NCBI GenBank assembly: GCA_029572935.1
Contig: JAKQHM010000038.1
Location: forward strand, 1-64,000
Reading direction: 5' to 3'
Length of the DNA stretch: 64,000 nt
Source: Bacteroidota bacterium
Lineage (GTDB): Bacteria > Bacteroidota > Bacteroidia > Chitinophagales > Saprospiraceae
The translations under genes and the position numbers were made by a program. This document shows, piece after piece, positions 34,344 to 44,016 of the stretch. The notes under the pieces were generated by a model, which saw nothing but the letters and a program-made list of their open reading frames with translations, was not told the DNA's origin and made no database searches. The stretch's first letter is position 1, and every line of letters begins with the position of its first letter.

Positions 34344-36137
34344 TCATTCCTGCTTTAGATTTTTACGGATGAGGATCAGATTGAAATGACCGATCCTGTA
34401 TCCCTCTTTCACTTTTTCCAGGTGGAAGTCACGGGGAATAAGGATGCAATCTCGACCTTCCAGGCGATAATGGAGCCTTAAAGGACCTGAAGATTCTGAC
34501 AGCCCTCTGCCATCGGTATTTTCCCACAGCTCAGGCCTCTGCCTTCTGATGCTGTCCATAATTTGCAAGGGGACCCACTTTCGATCCGCTCCTATCCAGG
34601 CCAGATCGCGTTCATCTTCCGTGATATAGAATCGATCGGTCTTTCCATTATATTCATAATCCTGATAGGGAAGGCAACTGAGCTCACGTACTTCGAATTC
34701 GTCCAGTTCAAACACAAAATCGCCCTGATCCTTTCCATCGTACCGTATATCCGTGGTATGGTCCTGATCCGCAGCAGCGGATGCAAAAACACGGGCCACG
34801 AGTTGGTTGGCCTGTTCATAATGCTTGGCTGAAGCAAGCTTTTCCTGCATGTCCTGGCCCTGCAGGCGATCGATCCAGGGTTGTAACGAATTTCTTTCAG
34901 CCAAAAAAGTCATGATGTCCCTGGCTCTGTCCCTGTCTGCATCCGATACAGCCTGATCAGTTTTCCATTTGCCCGATTCATCCAGCCAGGTCTTTTCTGT
35001 GGCCAATTTCATCAATTGTTTATTCTGGCTCCTGATCGCCACGGAAGTCGGATGGAGCGGTTCGGTGATCATGAGCATGCAGCCTGCCACAACGCTGACA
35101 GGAAAGAACCTCAGGTCTTTTTTGTCCAGTATAGCAAGGTAGGCGACCATAGCGGTCAACCATGCAGCACCTCCTGCTACGAGATACCGTTCCTCCGTGA
35201 TGCCATAATCGGAAATCCTCCTGTACAGTGCGATCAGCATCAACAGGATTACCGGTACCAAAGAAATGATGAAATATTTTTTATAGAGACGCAGCAGGAT
35301 GTTCTCATCCCAATCAGGCAGATAGTAATTGAATAAATAAACCAAAATACCTGCAGAAGAAAAACCAAGACAAAGACTCGCTACCCATCCTTTGGGCAAC
35401 TCCCAGTTCACAGCGATCTTCAGTCCGTAACTATACAGGATCAGAAAATAAACCAGGATCAGCGGTACGAAAATAAACTTCACCACGATGAGGTAAAGCT
35501 TTCTGTAATCGAACTCTTCAGCTTTCTGATCGAATGAGGCAGGTATCCCGGCGCAGAGATAAGAACTTCCCAGAATTCCGATCATCACAATAAAAACATC
35601 CAGGTAAATCTCCTGATACCATTTGACCTCAAAAAGGTATTCGATGGCCACGATCGCGGCTTCCAGTCCCAAGGCGATCACCAGGCTGTAAATAAACCCC
35701 AGGATCCAGGACATGAATAACTCCTGAATGAAGATCCAGAATCCCTGATCGCTACGTTTGCCCACAAAACCCGCAAATGTCACGGTTGCCAGGGAGGCAG
35801 CCAACAAAGGAAGATAGGTAAACGGGTAACGTACATCCTGAAGATCCGGTCCGAGATAGTACCACAAAACAGACACAACCAAAGCAGGCAGTAAAGCCAG
35901 CCATCTGAAAACTTCTGATTTCGATCCTCCTTCATACCAGAGTGTACCGCTGATAGCCAGCGGAAAACCAAGTATGAGGCCGGTCAACAGTCGCCCTGCC
36001 CATTCCTGATCACGTGCATCGCGCACGACCACCAGCATGCAGACAGTAGCCAGCAAAGCGATCAGATGTGCCAAAGGAAATCTTTTGATCGCTTTCCACC
36101 ATGATTCCAGTAATTGATTCCAGTGCAGGGCCAGCAT
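34344..36137 (-). CDS. DUF4153 multi-pass membrane protein
   Basis: This 597-residue protein has roughly ten to twelve membrane helices in the first 375 residues (examples FPLAHLIALLATVCMLVVV, FIFVPLILVYFLILYSYG, SLVPVILLMLIALY). A C-terminal soluble domain of about 200 residues carries FYITEDERDLAWIG and CILIPRDFHLEKVK. The transmembrane pattern, including VKFIFVPLILVYFLILYSYG followed by WVASLCLGFSSAGIL, fits DUF4153, found across Bacteroidota and other bacteria. Function is unknown. It heads the unit with the lytic transglycosylase and GH3 and is divergent from the DUF2400 gene. Confidence 0.85.
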   Translation of the reverse strand: MLALHWNQLLESWWKAIKRFPLAHLIALLATVCMLVVVRDARDQEWAGRLLTGLILGFPLAISGTLWYEGGSKSEVFRWLALLPALVVSVLWYYLGPDLQDVRYPFTYLPLLAASLATVTFAGFVGKRSDQGFWIFIQELFMSWILGFIYSLVIALGLEAAIVAIEYLFEVKWYQEIYLDVFIVMIGILGSSYLCAGIPASFDQKAEEFDYRKLYLIVVKFIFVPLILVYFLILYSYGLKIAVNWELPKGWVASLCLGFSSAGILVYLFNYYLPDWDENILLRLYKKYFIISLVPVILLMLIALYRRISDYGITEERYLVAGGAAWLTAMVAYLAILDKKDLRFFPVSVVAGCMLMITEPLHPTSVAIRSQNKQLMKLATEKTWLDESGKWKTDQAVSDADRDRARDIMTFLAERNSLQPWIDRLQGQDMQEKLASAKHYEQANQLVARVFASAAADQDHTTDIRYDGKDQGDFVFELDEFEVRELSCLPYQDYEYNGKTDRFYITEDERDLAWIGADRKWVPLQIMDSIRRQRPELWENTDGRGLSESSGPLRLHYRLEGRDCILIPRDFHLEKVKEGYRIGHFNLILIRKNLKQE

Positions 36138-36177
36138 ATTCGTTTTTTATCTCAAACGCTGTCTGTATGTGCTTTGG

Positions 36178-36185
36178 TATCTTTG
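36178..36185 (+). promoter_or_regulatory. Bacteroidota -7 box of the DUF2400 gene
   Basis: TATCTTTG ends 6 bases before the chosen ATG at 36192, implying a nearly leaderless transcript. This supports that start over an in-frame one at 36114, which would overlap the divergent DUF4153 gene. Confidence 0.5.
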
Positions 36186-36191
36186 TGGGAA

Positions 36192-36974
36192 ATGAGGAAA
36201 AAACGACTGGAGGAGTTACGGGCCATTTTGGACCTCTATGCCCAAAAATACAATCGCCCTGATTTTATCGAGGATGATCCCATTTCGATCCCTCACCGTT
36301 TCTTAAAAAAAGAAGACATCGAAATCTCTGCATTCTGGACAGCCACACTGGCTTGGGGCAACCGCAAGTCGATCATGCGGAGTGCCGGTGAATTGTGCAG
36401 GATCATGGGGGACAGCCCACACGAGTTTATTCTGTCACATCAGGAAAAGGATCGTGCCAGGTTTGAACATTTCGTACACCGGACCTTCCAATATACTGAC
36501 AGCCTCTATTTCCTGGATTTTCTGCAATATTGGTACCGCCATCATGAAAGCCTGGAGCAAGCCTTTACCCGCGATGAAAGAGGAAAAAGAATACAGGGAA
36601 TGGAAGCCATGCTCAATCAGTTCCATGCTCATTTTTTCAGCAGGCCGGAAGTGCCCGACAGAACACGCAAACACGTTTCCAGGCCTTCAGGTGGCTCGCG
36701 CTGCAAAAGGTTGCTCATGTTTCTTCGCTGGATGGTCCGAAGGGATCAACAAGGGGTGGACTTTGGCATCTGGAATGAAATAAAACCGTCCGAACTGATG
36801 CTGCCACTCGATGTACATGTGGAGCGGACGGCCCGGAGACTGGGTATGCTCCAAAGAAAAACCCTCGACTGGGAAGCCGTCGTGGAATTAAGCGAGGTCT
36901 GCAGCCAGCTGAGACCTGATGATCCCTGCCTGTACGATTTCGCTTTGTTTGGTATGAGTCTGGAATCGGAATAA
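36192..36974 (+). CDS. TIGR02757 / DUF2400 family protein
   Basis: This 260-residue soluble protein is recognised as DUF2400 from the N-terminal block DPISIPHRFLKKEDIEISAF, the segment TATLAWGNRKSIMRSA, FVHRTFQYTDSLYFLDFL, the Cys/Arg-rich SRCKRLLMFLRWMVR and the ending LMLPLDVHVERTARRLGML with DDPCLYDFALFG. The family is common in Bacteroidota, and its C-terminal half resembles helix-hairpin-helix base-excision proteins, but no activity is known to me. The ATG at 36192 was chosen because of the promoter box and the usual family length of about 250. Confidence 0.9.
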   Translation: MRKKRLEELRAILDLYAQKYNRPDFIEDDPISIPHRFLKKEDIEISAFWTATLAWGNRKSIMRSAGELCRIMGDSPHEFILSHQEKDRARFEHFVHRTFQYTDSLYFLDFLQYWYRHHESLEQAFTRDERGKRIQGMEAMLNQFHAHFFSRPEVPDRTRKHVSRPSGGSRCKRLLMFLRWMVRRDQQGVDFGIWNEIKPSELMLPLDVHVERTARRLGMLQRKTLDWEAVVELSEVCSQLRPDDPCLYDFALFGMSLESE

Positions 36975-37255
36975 AAGGGATCAAAATAAAAGAAAATAAC
37001 TTTCCCTTAAAATTTGGCGCTTTTGTCGCTACGAAATTGAAGATAAAGAAAGGGAGCAAGTATGTCTTCAGTTTGACAAGTCATCTATATTAGAAAACGT
37101 CGATTGAGATGGGAGGATAACTTTTAATATTATACCCGTCATGGCTCTGGATGTAAATTTTCCGAATAAACTCTTCCTTTCAAAGATGGCCAAATATGCT
37201 GACAATTATCATCTTAAAATATGACCGGTATTTCTGATTTCTATGGTTTACGCCG
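36975..37255. other. Intergenic region before the T9SS-exported protein
   Basis: No gene, tRNA or strong hairpin is seen. Base composition becomes AT-rich toward the promoter of the next gene. Confidence 0.5.
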
Positions 37256-37263
37256 TAGTTTTG
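37256..37263 (+). promoter_or_regulatory. Bacteroidota -7 box
   Basis: TAGTTTTG fits TAnnTTTG and lies 20 bases before the ATG at 37284. A TTTC run about 21 bases upstream could serve as the -33 element. Confidence 0.5.
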
Positions 37264-37283
37264 AGACAATGTAAACTAAAAAT

Positions 37284-39482
37284 ATGAAATCATTTATTCC
37301 GGCCTTTTTCTTGTTTTTTTATATTAATTTAATTGTTTCCGGGCAAAATATCAAAGATCTTTCAATATTCCCATGCGATGGAATAAGGTCAACTTCCTTA
37401 ACTGGCTTGGTGGAAGTTACCGGTGGCTATATTGCCATGGGTTCAATTGACACCTTTTACAATGGAAATTTTGGAATGGGAAGAATATGGGTGGTTAAGT
37501 TGGATTTAAGTGGCAAACCAATTTGGCAAAAATTTTACCAGGACAGTGACCCAAATATAGTGATGTGGGGAAGGAAATTGGCAAAGGCAGACAATGACGG
37601 AGTATATATTCTGGCTCAGAAAGCATCAGAAACCGGTGTTTTGTTTAAACTGGACAAGGATGGGGAGGTACTGTGGAAGAAAAATACCATTGTAATGCCC
37701 AATTCAGTTGATGCCAATCATATCATTTCAACACAGGATGAAGGTTGTCTGCTGGTAGGAAATGTAGTCAGCAGCGACTCCGGAGCCTATCAGAAATTTA
37801 ATAAAGACGGTACGGTCGGTTTTTCCGGAAAGTTCAAACCAGCCTCAGTGGGTAAAGTGAATTTCTATTCTGCCGACATCGCAGCCGATGGGGGTTACTA
37901 TCTGGTCGGTATTCAGAATGAGTATAATCCCTACCCGGTTTGGAGATCGCATTTGTTAACAGCCAAAATCAGTTACAACGGACAGATGCTATGGTCAAAG
38001 GCATTCGATGGAGGTGACGAAACTTCGGGGGATAAAAGAAGATCCGAGGGTTATACGATTAGTTCCATACCTGATGGAGGATTTGTGGTGGGAGGTCTGA
38101 TATATAAAGGATCTATTTTGAATGGTCACGCTTATTTAATCCGCTGTCAAGATGATGGAGAACCATTGTGGTCAGAACTTTTATTTGAGAATTTGTTTCC
38201 CAGTGGTACTGTTCGGAATGCTATCCCAAAACTGATCGTTAAAGACAAACAGGTTATTGCGGAATTTGTACAAGATATATGGACTACCTATGAGAAAAAT
38301 TTTATCGCTTCGGTATCCATCGGAAATGGATCAGTAAGCTGGAAACAAACCGGATATAAGATTTCTGACCAACACACCCGAAGCTTCCATAAGATATTGA
38401 AAAACGGACAATTGTGCTTTATCGGAGGTGAAAATTACCTGAATTATCCCAGAAAAGGACTGGTATTACTCACCACCTCAGACGGACTTTGGTCGCCTCC
38501 TTCAATAAAACAATTGGAATCAGGTGTAGCCGATCCTGAGATTATCTTAAGCATTGCTCCACATATACTCTTTCCAAGAACAATTCAAATTAGTTCCAAT
38601 CCAGATTTTAACACACTGGATTTCGAAAAAACGGGAATAAATTCTGATACAACCATGCTCAATTTAAGTCCACTCAAATATGGTCATTATTACTTTAGGG
38701 CTGGAATAAATGGACCGGATGGGAACATTTTGTGGTCAGACACCCTGGATTACATCAAGTACGATACAGCAAAACTCAGATATGCTGATAAGGTTATTTC
38801 TTTTAGCAGTCAATATGGTGGAAATTGGTCAGCCAATCAGGTTCTAGGTGCACCTAATGTATATCCAAAGTACGGTGATTTACCTGGGGCTTGGGCATCT
38901 CAGTCACAGGATAATCAGCGTGAGTTTCTGGAACTGCAATTTAATAATCCTGAAAAGATTAATGGAATCGTGATATTCCAAAATTACAATCCAGGAGCAA
39001 TCGATAGTGTTTTAATTAAAAATCCAAACAATGGTAAATGGGAACTTGTGTTTTACAAAAAAGCAGAAATACAGGGAGAATATGCCATTGCACTGTCAAT
39101 TAGTTTTCCCACAACCAGTTTTCCTGTAAGTGAGGTAAGATTGGCAATCAACTCTCCTGCAGTGCCGGGTTTCAATGAAATTGATGCCATTGGCTTGTTG
39201 GATGCCACCGGGGTATCCACAGATGATCAATTTTTAGATTTCCAATTTAGTATTACGCCCAATCCTGTGGCAAATAATCTTTTGATGAAATGGGATGAGC
39301 CTTTGAATGCCATTTCAGAATGTAGCATCATCGATGCGACAGGAAAATTATACTATAAGAAAGTATTGTATCCGGGGACTACATATAATTTAGTGCCTGT
39401 TGAAAATTATCCCCCAGGCCTCTACTTTGCTTCTCTCAACGTTAAAGGGATCAGAATCGTACGAAAATTCTTAAAACAGTAG
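37284..39482 (+). CDS. Exported beta-propeller/discoidin-like protein with T9SS type A sorting domain
   Basis: This 732-residue protein has a signal peptide (AFFLFFYINLIVSGQ). The first 440 or so residues contain repeated blade-like units (GGYIAMGS, GGYYLVGIQ, GGFVVGGLI, GQLCFIGG with W-x-K-x-F segments), typical of Bacteroidota delta-60/propeller proteins. A jelly-roll domain (about 500-645, YGGNWSANQVLGAPNVYPKY and INGIVIFQNYNPGAIDSVLI) resembles discoidin/F5-8 binding domains. The last 75 residues form a T9SS type A sorting domain (ITPNPVANNLLMKW, then YPPGLYFASL and VRKFLKQ). It is therefore expected on the cell surface or outside the cell. Ligand unknown. Confidence 0.85.
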   Translation: MKSFIPAFFLFFYINLIVSGQNIKDLSIFPCDGIRSTSLTGLVEVTGGYIAMGSIDTFYNGNFGMGRIWVVKLDLSGKPIWQKFYQDSDPNIVMWGRKLAKADNDGVYILAQKASETGVLFKLDKDGEVLWKKNTIVMPNSVDANHIISTQDEGCLLVGNVVSSDSGAYQKFNKDGTVGFSGKFKPASVGKVNFYSADIAADGGYYLVGIQNEYNPYPVWRSHLLTAKISYNGQMLWSKAFDGGDETSGDKRRSEGYTISSIPDGGFVVGGLIYKGSILNGHAYLIRCQDDGEPLWSELLFENLFPSGTVRNAIPKLIVKDKQVIAEFVQDIWTTYEKNFIASVSIGNGSVSWKQTGYKISDQHTRSFHKILKNGQLCFIGGENYLNYPRKGLVLLTTSDGLWSPPSIKQLESGVADPEIILSIAPHILFPRTIQISSNPDFNTLDFEKTGINSDTTMLNLSPLKYGHYYFRAGINGPDGNILWSDTLDYIKYDTAKLRYADKVISFSSQYGGNWSANQVLGAPNVYPKYGDLPGAWASQSQDNQREFLELQFNNPEKINGIVIFQNYNPGAIDSVLIKNPNNGKWELVFYKKAEIQGEYAIALSISFPTTSFPVSEVRLAINSPAVPGFNEIDAIGLLDATGVSTDDQFLDFQFSITPNPVANNLLMKWDEPLNAISECSIIDATGKLYYKKVLYPGTTYNLVPVENYPPGLYFASLNVKGIRIVRKFLKQ

Positions 39483-39787
39483 TTTGGTAAGTTGTAATTG
39501 ACTTAATTTAATAAGGATAGACTATAATAAATATTAGAGTTTTAATTTTCACTTTTGGGAGCTTAAAAAGTGAAAAAACGGATGGTCTTCTGACTCTAGT
39601 CTTTGGGAGGGGCTGAATAATGCATGAACGAAAAGAGATTAACGGATTTGAAATTTTTACATTCAAAGAATCAAAAATCTCTGATCACCGGATGAAGTTT
39701 AAATTATTAAACGGAAACATAAGACAGACTACAAATTGGAAAGCCAATAATAAATCTCATTTTATCCGATCAGGATTTGAATCACTA
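39483..39787. other. AT-rich intergenic region between convergent genes
   Basis: No gene, RNA or clear repeat is recognised here. The only structured element follows at 39788-39826. Confidence 0.5.
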
Positions 39788-39826
39788 TAAAAAAAAACGG
39801 CAGGGAAAATATTTCCCCGCCGCCTC
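39788..39826 (-). terminator. Terminator of the DUF4397 lipoprotein gene
   Basis: CGGCAGGGAAAATATTTCCCCGCCG forms a strong hairpin with one mismatch pair. Read on the minus strand it is followed by nine T. It lies about 60 bases after the stop of the minus-strand lipoprotein gene. Confidence 0.85.
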
Positions 39827-39887
39827 ACAACAAAACTGAATGAAAAAACTAAATCATAAGATAGGCTCCTATGATAACGGTTTAAGT

Positions 39888-40550
39888 CTATTTGTTAACG
39901 ATGATCTGAGCGCCAAGGGCCTGGTCACCAGTACCCAAAAGGGTGCCTTTGGCATATACGGTGTAGATTTTTCCTGCTTCGAGCGTGATATCAGCCAAAG
40001 GCAGAGCTACCGTGGAAGTACCGGCAAGCCTTACATCCAACTTATAGGTTCCGGCATCAAGCGGTGTGAAGGCCGTTCCAGCTTTGAAAGCCACATTGGG
40101 GAACACGACAGCGCCACCCCTCACGGCAATGTCCACTGCCGGAGCATCCGGTGACAAATGAATAAAGCGAACATGCGCTTTACCACTGGCCGGTGCAGTC
40201 AGATTATCCTCAAAAGCGAGCGGTTCGATCTTGGCCAGGGTATTTACCGCAAAAACGGAGTATGACTTATCTCCTGCCAGATCCACATCCGCATTGATCA
40301 CACTGGTGTTCGTTCCGGCTGCATTGACCTTGATGTTGGTGTTGCCTTCATCAGTTTTACGATAGGTAGTGTTCTGTAAAAAAGTTACCCCGCTGGCAAC
40401 CTTTGTGTTGTTGATGAGCAGGTCCACGGCTGGGGCATCCGGTGAGGCATGCACGATCATGACTGAAGCCTGACGGGTTTCATCGTCGTCGTTGCAGGCT
40501 GAAAAAGCAAACAGGGAAATCGCGAGAAAGGAAAAAAGAAAGTTCTTCAT
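39888..40550 (-). CDS. DUF4397 surface lipoprotein with two internal repeats
   Basis: This 220-residue protein has a lipoprotein signal (FLAISLFAFSAC) whose cysteine is followed by NDDDE. Acidic residues right after the lipobox cysteine fit the surface-export signal described for Bacteroidota lipoproteins, so exposure at the cell surface is inferred. The mature part carries two DUF4397 copies, each starting with a SPDAPAVD motif (VHASPDAPAVDLLIN at about 33, IHLSPDAPAVDIAV at about 131), and ends in YTVYAKGTLLGTGDQALGA. The family is widespread with no known activity. It is divergent from the M16 peptidase. Confidence 0.92.
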   Translation of the reverse strand: MKNFLFSFLAISLFAFSACNDDDETRQASVMIVHASPDAPAVDLLINNTKVASGVTFLQNTTYRKTDEGNTNIKVNAAGTNTSVINADVDLAGDKSYSVFAVNTLAKIEPLAFEDNLTAPASGKAHVRFIHLSPDAPAVDIAVRGGAVVFPNVAFKAGTAFTPLDAGTYKLDVRLAGTSTVALPLADITLEAGKIYTVYAKGTLLGTGDQALGAQIIVNK

Positions 40551-40896
40551 AACAAGAAGTTTAATAGGTTTAATAATGGACTAAAACGAGCTGGAATTGA
40601 TTTTGTTTAATATTTATATCATTTACTTAAACAAAAAGAATTTCAGATGATCCATCCATTTCTTCATCTTCCTATCAAATTAAATTTATTCAATTATATT
40701 ATTTATTGATATATAATACATTAATAAATAAAATCCACCCCTTGCACCGAGCAACAAATTGTTTCCAGGAAAGCCGGAACTTATTTAATGATCCAAGGCT
40801 TACTTTTGCATGAATTTTAACTATTTTCTACGAACAGTTTCGTAGATTAAACGTTATTAAGTTTTGCACAACCATTTCAAAGAAAATCACAAACGT
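40551..40896. promoter_or_regulatory. Divergent promoter region with an A/T-only inverted repeat
   Basis: This AT-rich gap lies between the DUF4397 gene (minus) and the M16 peptidase gene (plus). TTATTTATT at 40699-40707 and AATAAATAA at 40723-40731 form a 9-bp inverted repeat with a 15-base spacer. It could be an operator-like site, but A/T-only repeats arise easily by chance. No gene is seen. Confidence 0.35.
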
Positions 40897-43746
40897 ATGA
40901 TCAAAAGAATCTCCATCGCTTTCCTGGTCGCAGGTTCCCTGTGGACACAAGGATTCAGTCAGGGTCTCAATCCCAGGAAGCCCAAAGTCACCGAGGCACA
41001 AAGCTCCCGGCCCGTCACAGAAAATGAAACGAAACAGAACATGCAAAATTCAGCCACCCAAACCAAATCCACTTCTGGAACGGAAGTGAAAGCGGAAAAA
41101 ATAACCACCGTTGAAGGAATAACGGAATACAAACTTCCCAACGGCATGCACTTCCTGGTATTTCCGGACAATTCCAAACAAACCATCACCGTCAACATCA
41201 CGTACAAGGTGGGTTCCCGCCACGAAGGCTATGGAGAAACGGGTATGGCGCATCTCCTGGAGCACCTTGTATTCAAAGGCACACCCAGGCACCCGGACAT
41301 TCCTTCCGAATTGTCCAGCCACGGAGCCCGGCCCAATGGTACTACCTGGTACGACAGGACCAACTATTTCGAGACCTTTTCAGCTACCGAAGAAAACCTC
41401 CGCTGGGCACTTGACCTGGAGGCTGATCGCATGATCAACTCATTCATTGCCAAAAAAGACCTCGACAGTGAGATGTCCGTCGTGCGCAACGAATATGAAT
41501 CCGGTGAAAACAGTCCTACCAGCGTTTTGATGAAGCGCGTATTATCCGCAGGTTATCTCTGGCACAACTACGGCAACACGACCATCGGAGCCCGTGCAGA
41601 CATTGAAAACGTACCCATTGACAGGCTGCAGGCCTTTTACCGCAAGTATTATCAACCAGACAATGCAGTCCTGGTCGTGGCAGGAAAAATAGACGAAAAA
41701 AAGGTGGTCGAACTGGTCACCGAGTATTTTGGAAACATTCCCCGCCCGGAACGTCAGTTAATCCCAACCTATACAGAAGAACCCATACAGGACGGCGAAC
41801 GCTTTGTGACCCTCAGAAGAGTGGGTGATGCACAAGCCGTAGCCTGCATGTACCACATTCCTCCCGGTGCCCATCCGGATGCAGCCGCCATGGACATTCT
41901 TACCGACGTCCTCACCACAGAGCCTTCTGGTCGTCTGTATAAATCTCTGATCGAAACCAAAAAGGCTTCCAGCATATTTGGCTGGTGCGCTACTCTCGCA
42001 GAACCCGGCTTCGTGTACTTCAATGCGCAGGTGCGCAAAGAAAGCAATCTGGACGAGGCCAAAAATACCCTTGTTCAAACCCTGGACGGCATCAACGCCA
42101 ATCCGGTAACCAAAGAGGAAGTGGAAAGGGCCATCACCAAAAAACTGAAAGACTTTGACCTTTTATTCAACAACACGGAAGCCCTGGGCAGAAGACTCAG
42201 CGAGTACATCGGCATGGGCGACTGGAGACTGACCTTTTTGTATCGCGATTACATCCGCAAGGTCACTGTGGAAGACGTGCAAAGAGTAGCTGCTACCTAC
42301 CTGAAACCCAGCAACCGGACCCTGGGTGTGTTCATCCCGGAAGAAAAACCGGACCGCGCAGAAATGCCCAAGGCTCCGGATGTGGCTGCCTTGCTCAAAG
42401 GATACAAAGGCGATCCTCCCAAAGCTCAGGGAGAAGATTTCGACCCCTCCCCGATGAACATCGAAAAAAGAACCAAACGGGGACAGGAATCAAAATCCAT
42501 CAAATGGGCATTGCTTCCAAAATCCACCAAGGGCAACATGGTCCACGCCACCATGACCCTGTACATGGGCGACGAAAACAGCCTGAAAAACAAAGCCGTG
42601 ATTGCCAATTACACCGCTGCCATGCTGGATCGGGGTACCAAGACCATGACCCGCCAGCAAATCAAGGACGAACTGGATAAACTCAAAGCTCGCGTCGGGA
42701 TCGGTGAAGGTCGCGGGCAGGTCAGCGTCTCAGTACAAACCTCACGTGACAATCTGTCCAAGGTGCTTACCCTGGTGGAAGACATTTTGAAAAATCCGTC
42801 TTTCAGCGAAAAGGAATTTGAGGAATTGAAAAATGAAGACCTTGCCAATCTGGAGGAACAAAAATCAGATCCCCAGTCCCTGGTCAGATTGGCTTACACC
42901 AGACACCTCAGCCCCTATCAGAAAGGGGATATCCGGTATACCATGACCCTCGATGAGGAAATCGAAGCAGTGAAAAACCTGAAGCTCGAGGATCTGAAAA
43001 AGTTTCACAGCGAGTTCTACGGCAGCACCAACGCTTCTGTAGCCATCGTGGGTGATTTTGACGAAGCTGCGATCAAAAATCAAATCGTCAGAGATTTTGG
43101 AAAATGGTCAGCCAAAAAGCCATATACCCGTATTCCTTCCGTTTTCCACAACGTACCCAAAACCGATATCAACATCGAAACTCCCGACAAGGCAAATGCC
43201 ATGTTCCTGGCTGGATGCAACATCCAGGTACGCGATGACGATCCGGAATACCCGGCCATGGTGATGGGCAACTACATTCTGGGAGGTGGTTTCCTCAACA
43301 GCCGCCTTGCGACCCGCATTCGTCAGAAAGAAGGAATTTCTTATGGCGTGGGATCGCAGTTGAGCGCAGAATCACAGGACAAAGCAGGAAACTTTACGGT
43401 CTATGCGATTTATGCTCCTGAAAACCGCGACCGCCTCGAGCAGGCCTTCCGCGAAGAGATCGAACGCATGCTGAAAGAAGGATTCACCGAAAAAGAACTG
43501 GAAGATGCAAAATCTGGTATCCTCCAGTCGCGCAAAGTAAACCGTTCTCAGGACAACTCGCTGGCCTCTACGCTGAGCTACATGAACCAGATCGGCCGCA
43601 CCATGAGTTTCACAGAAGACTTTGAAAAGAAACTCTCTGCCCTGACGGTGGATCAGGTAAATCAGGCCATGAAAAAACACATCAGCCTGGAAAAAATGAG
43701 CCTCGTCAAAGGAGGGGATTTTGCTAACAAGCTCAAAAAGCCTTAA
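40897..43746 (+). CDS. Secreted M16-family zinc metallopeptidase (two-domain, PqqL/pitrilysin type)
   Basis: This 949-residue protein starts at MIKRISIAFLVAGSLW, which gives a proper signal peptide ending GFSQ; an upstream TTG frame is not needed. After a Thr/Ser-rich linker the first M16 domain has the inverted zinc motif HLLEH (His119, Glu122, His123) in MAHLLEHLVFKGT. The downstream glutamate lies in ENLRWALDLEADRM. A second M16-type half follows from about residue 530, with no second HxxEH, as expected for the non-catalytic half. The role is probably periplasmic or outer-membrane-side degradation of peptides. It ends in a strong terminator, so it is likely transcribed alone. Confidence 0.95.
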   Translation: MIKRISIAFLVAGSLWTQGFSQGLNPRKPKVTEAQSSRPVTENETKQNMQNSATQTKSTSGTEVKAEKITTVEGITEYKLPNGMHFLVFPDNSKQTITVNITYKVGSRHEGYGETGMAHLLEHLVFKGTPRHPDIPSELSSHGARPNGTTWYDRTNYFETFSATEENLRWALDLEADRMINSFIAKKDLDSEMSVVRNEYESGENSPTSVLMKRVLSAGYLWHNYGNTTIGARADIENVPIDRLQAFYRKYYQPDNAVLVVAGKIDEKKVVELVTEYFGNIPRPERQLIPTYTEEPIQDGERFVTLRRVGDAQAVACMYHIPPGAHPDAAAMDILTDVLTTEPSGRLYKSLIETKKASSIFGWCATLAEPGFVYFNAQVRKESNLDEAKNTLVQTLDGINANPVTKEEVERAITKKLKDFDLLFNNTEALGRRLSEYIGMGDWRLTFLYRDYIRKVTVEDVQRVAATYLKPSNRTLGVFIPEEKPDRAEMPKAPDVAALLKGYKGDPPKAQGEDFDPSPMNIEKRTKRGQESKSIKWALLPKSTKGNMVHATMTLYMGDENSLKNKAVIANYTAAMLDRGTKTMTRQQIKDELDKLKARVGIGEGRGQVSVSVQTSRDNLSKVLTLVEDILKNPSFSEKEFEELKNEDLANLEEQKSDPQSLVRLAYTRHLSPYQKGDIRYTMTLDEEIEAVKNLKLEDLKKFHSEFYGSTNASVAIVGDFDEAAIKNQIVRDFGKWSAKKPYTRIPSVFHNVPKTDINIETPDKANAMFLAGCNIQVRDDDPEYPAMVMGNYILGGGFLNSRLATRIRQKEGISYGVGSQLSAESQDKAGNFTVYAIYAPENRDRLEQAFREEIERMLKEGFTEKELEDAKSGILQSRKVNRSQDNSLASTLSYMNQIGRTMSFTEDFEKKLSALTVDQVNQAMKKHISLEKMSLVKGGDFANKLKKP

Positions 43747-43772
43747 TCAACAATAAAAACAACAATCCTTTA

Positions 43773-43810
43773 AAAACAGGCAGGTGGTGATTCCATCTGC
43801 CTGTTTTCAT
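43773..43810 (+). terminator. Strong terminator of the M16 peptidase gene
   Basis: AAAACAGGCAGGTGG pairs with CCATCTGCCTGTTTT around a TGATT loop, a 15-bp stem with one G-T pair, with a T-rich end. It lies 26 bases after the stop codon. Confidence 0.9.
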
Positions 43811-44016
43811 TTAAGAAATACGTAATCTTTTGTTTTGGATCCCACAACCACTAAGTTCAAGCCCTCACAAGGATAATGACCTGAAATAAAAACAACTCAA
43901 CCTCTCAGGAACCATTCCATCATACCCGATGAGCCACACCGTTAAATTTTTCACCCACCAATCGCCGGCCTTCCGATACGAAGACTATCTTTACCTGCTC
44001 AAATGATCCAGAAAAT

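Noticed and set aside
36114-36191. Earlier in-frame start for the DUF2400 gene
   Set aside because: It would overlap the divergent DUF4153 gene and precede the TATCTTTG promoter box; the ATG at 36192 also fits the family length.
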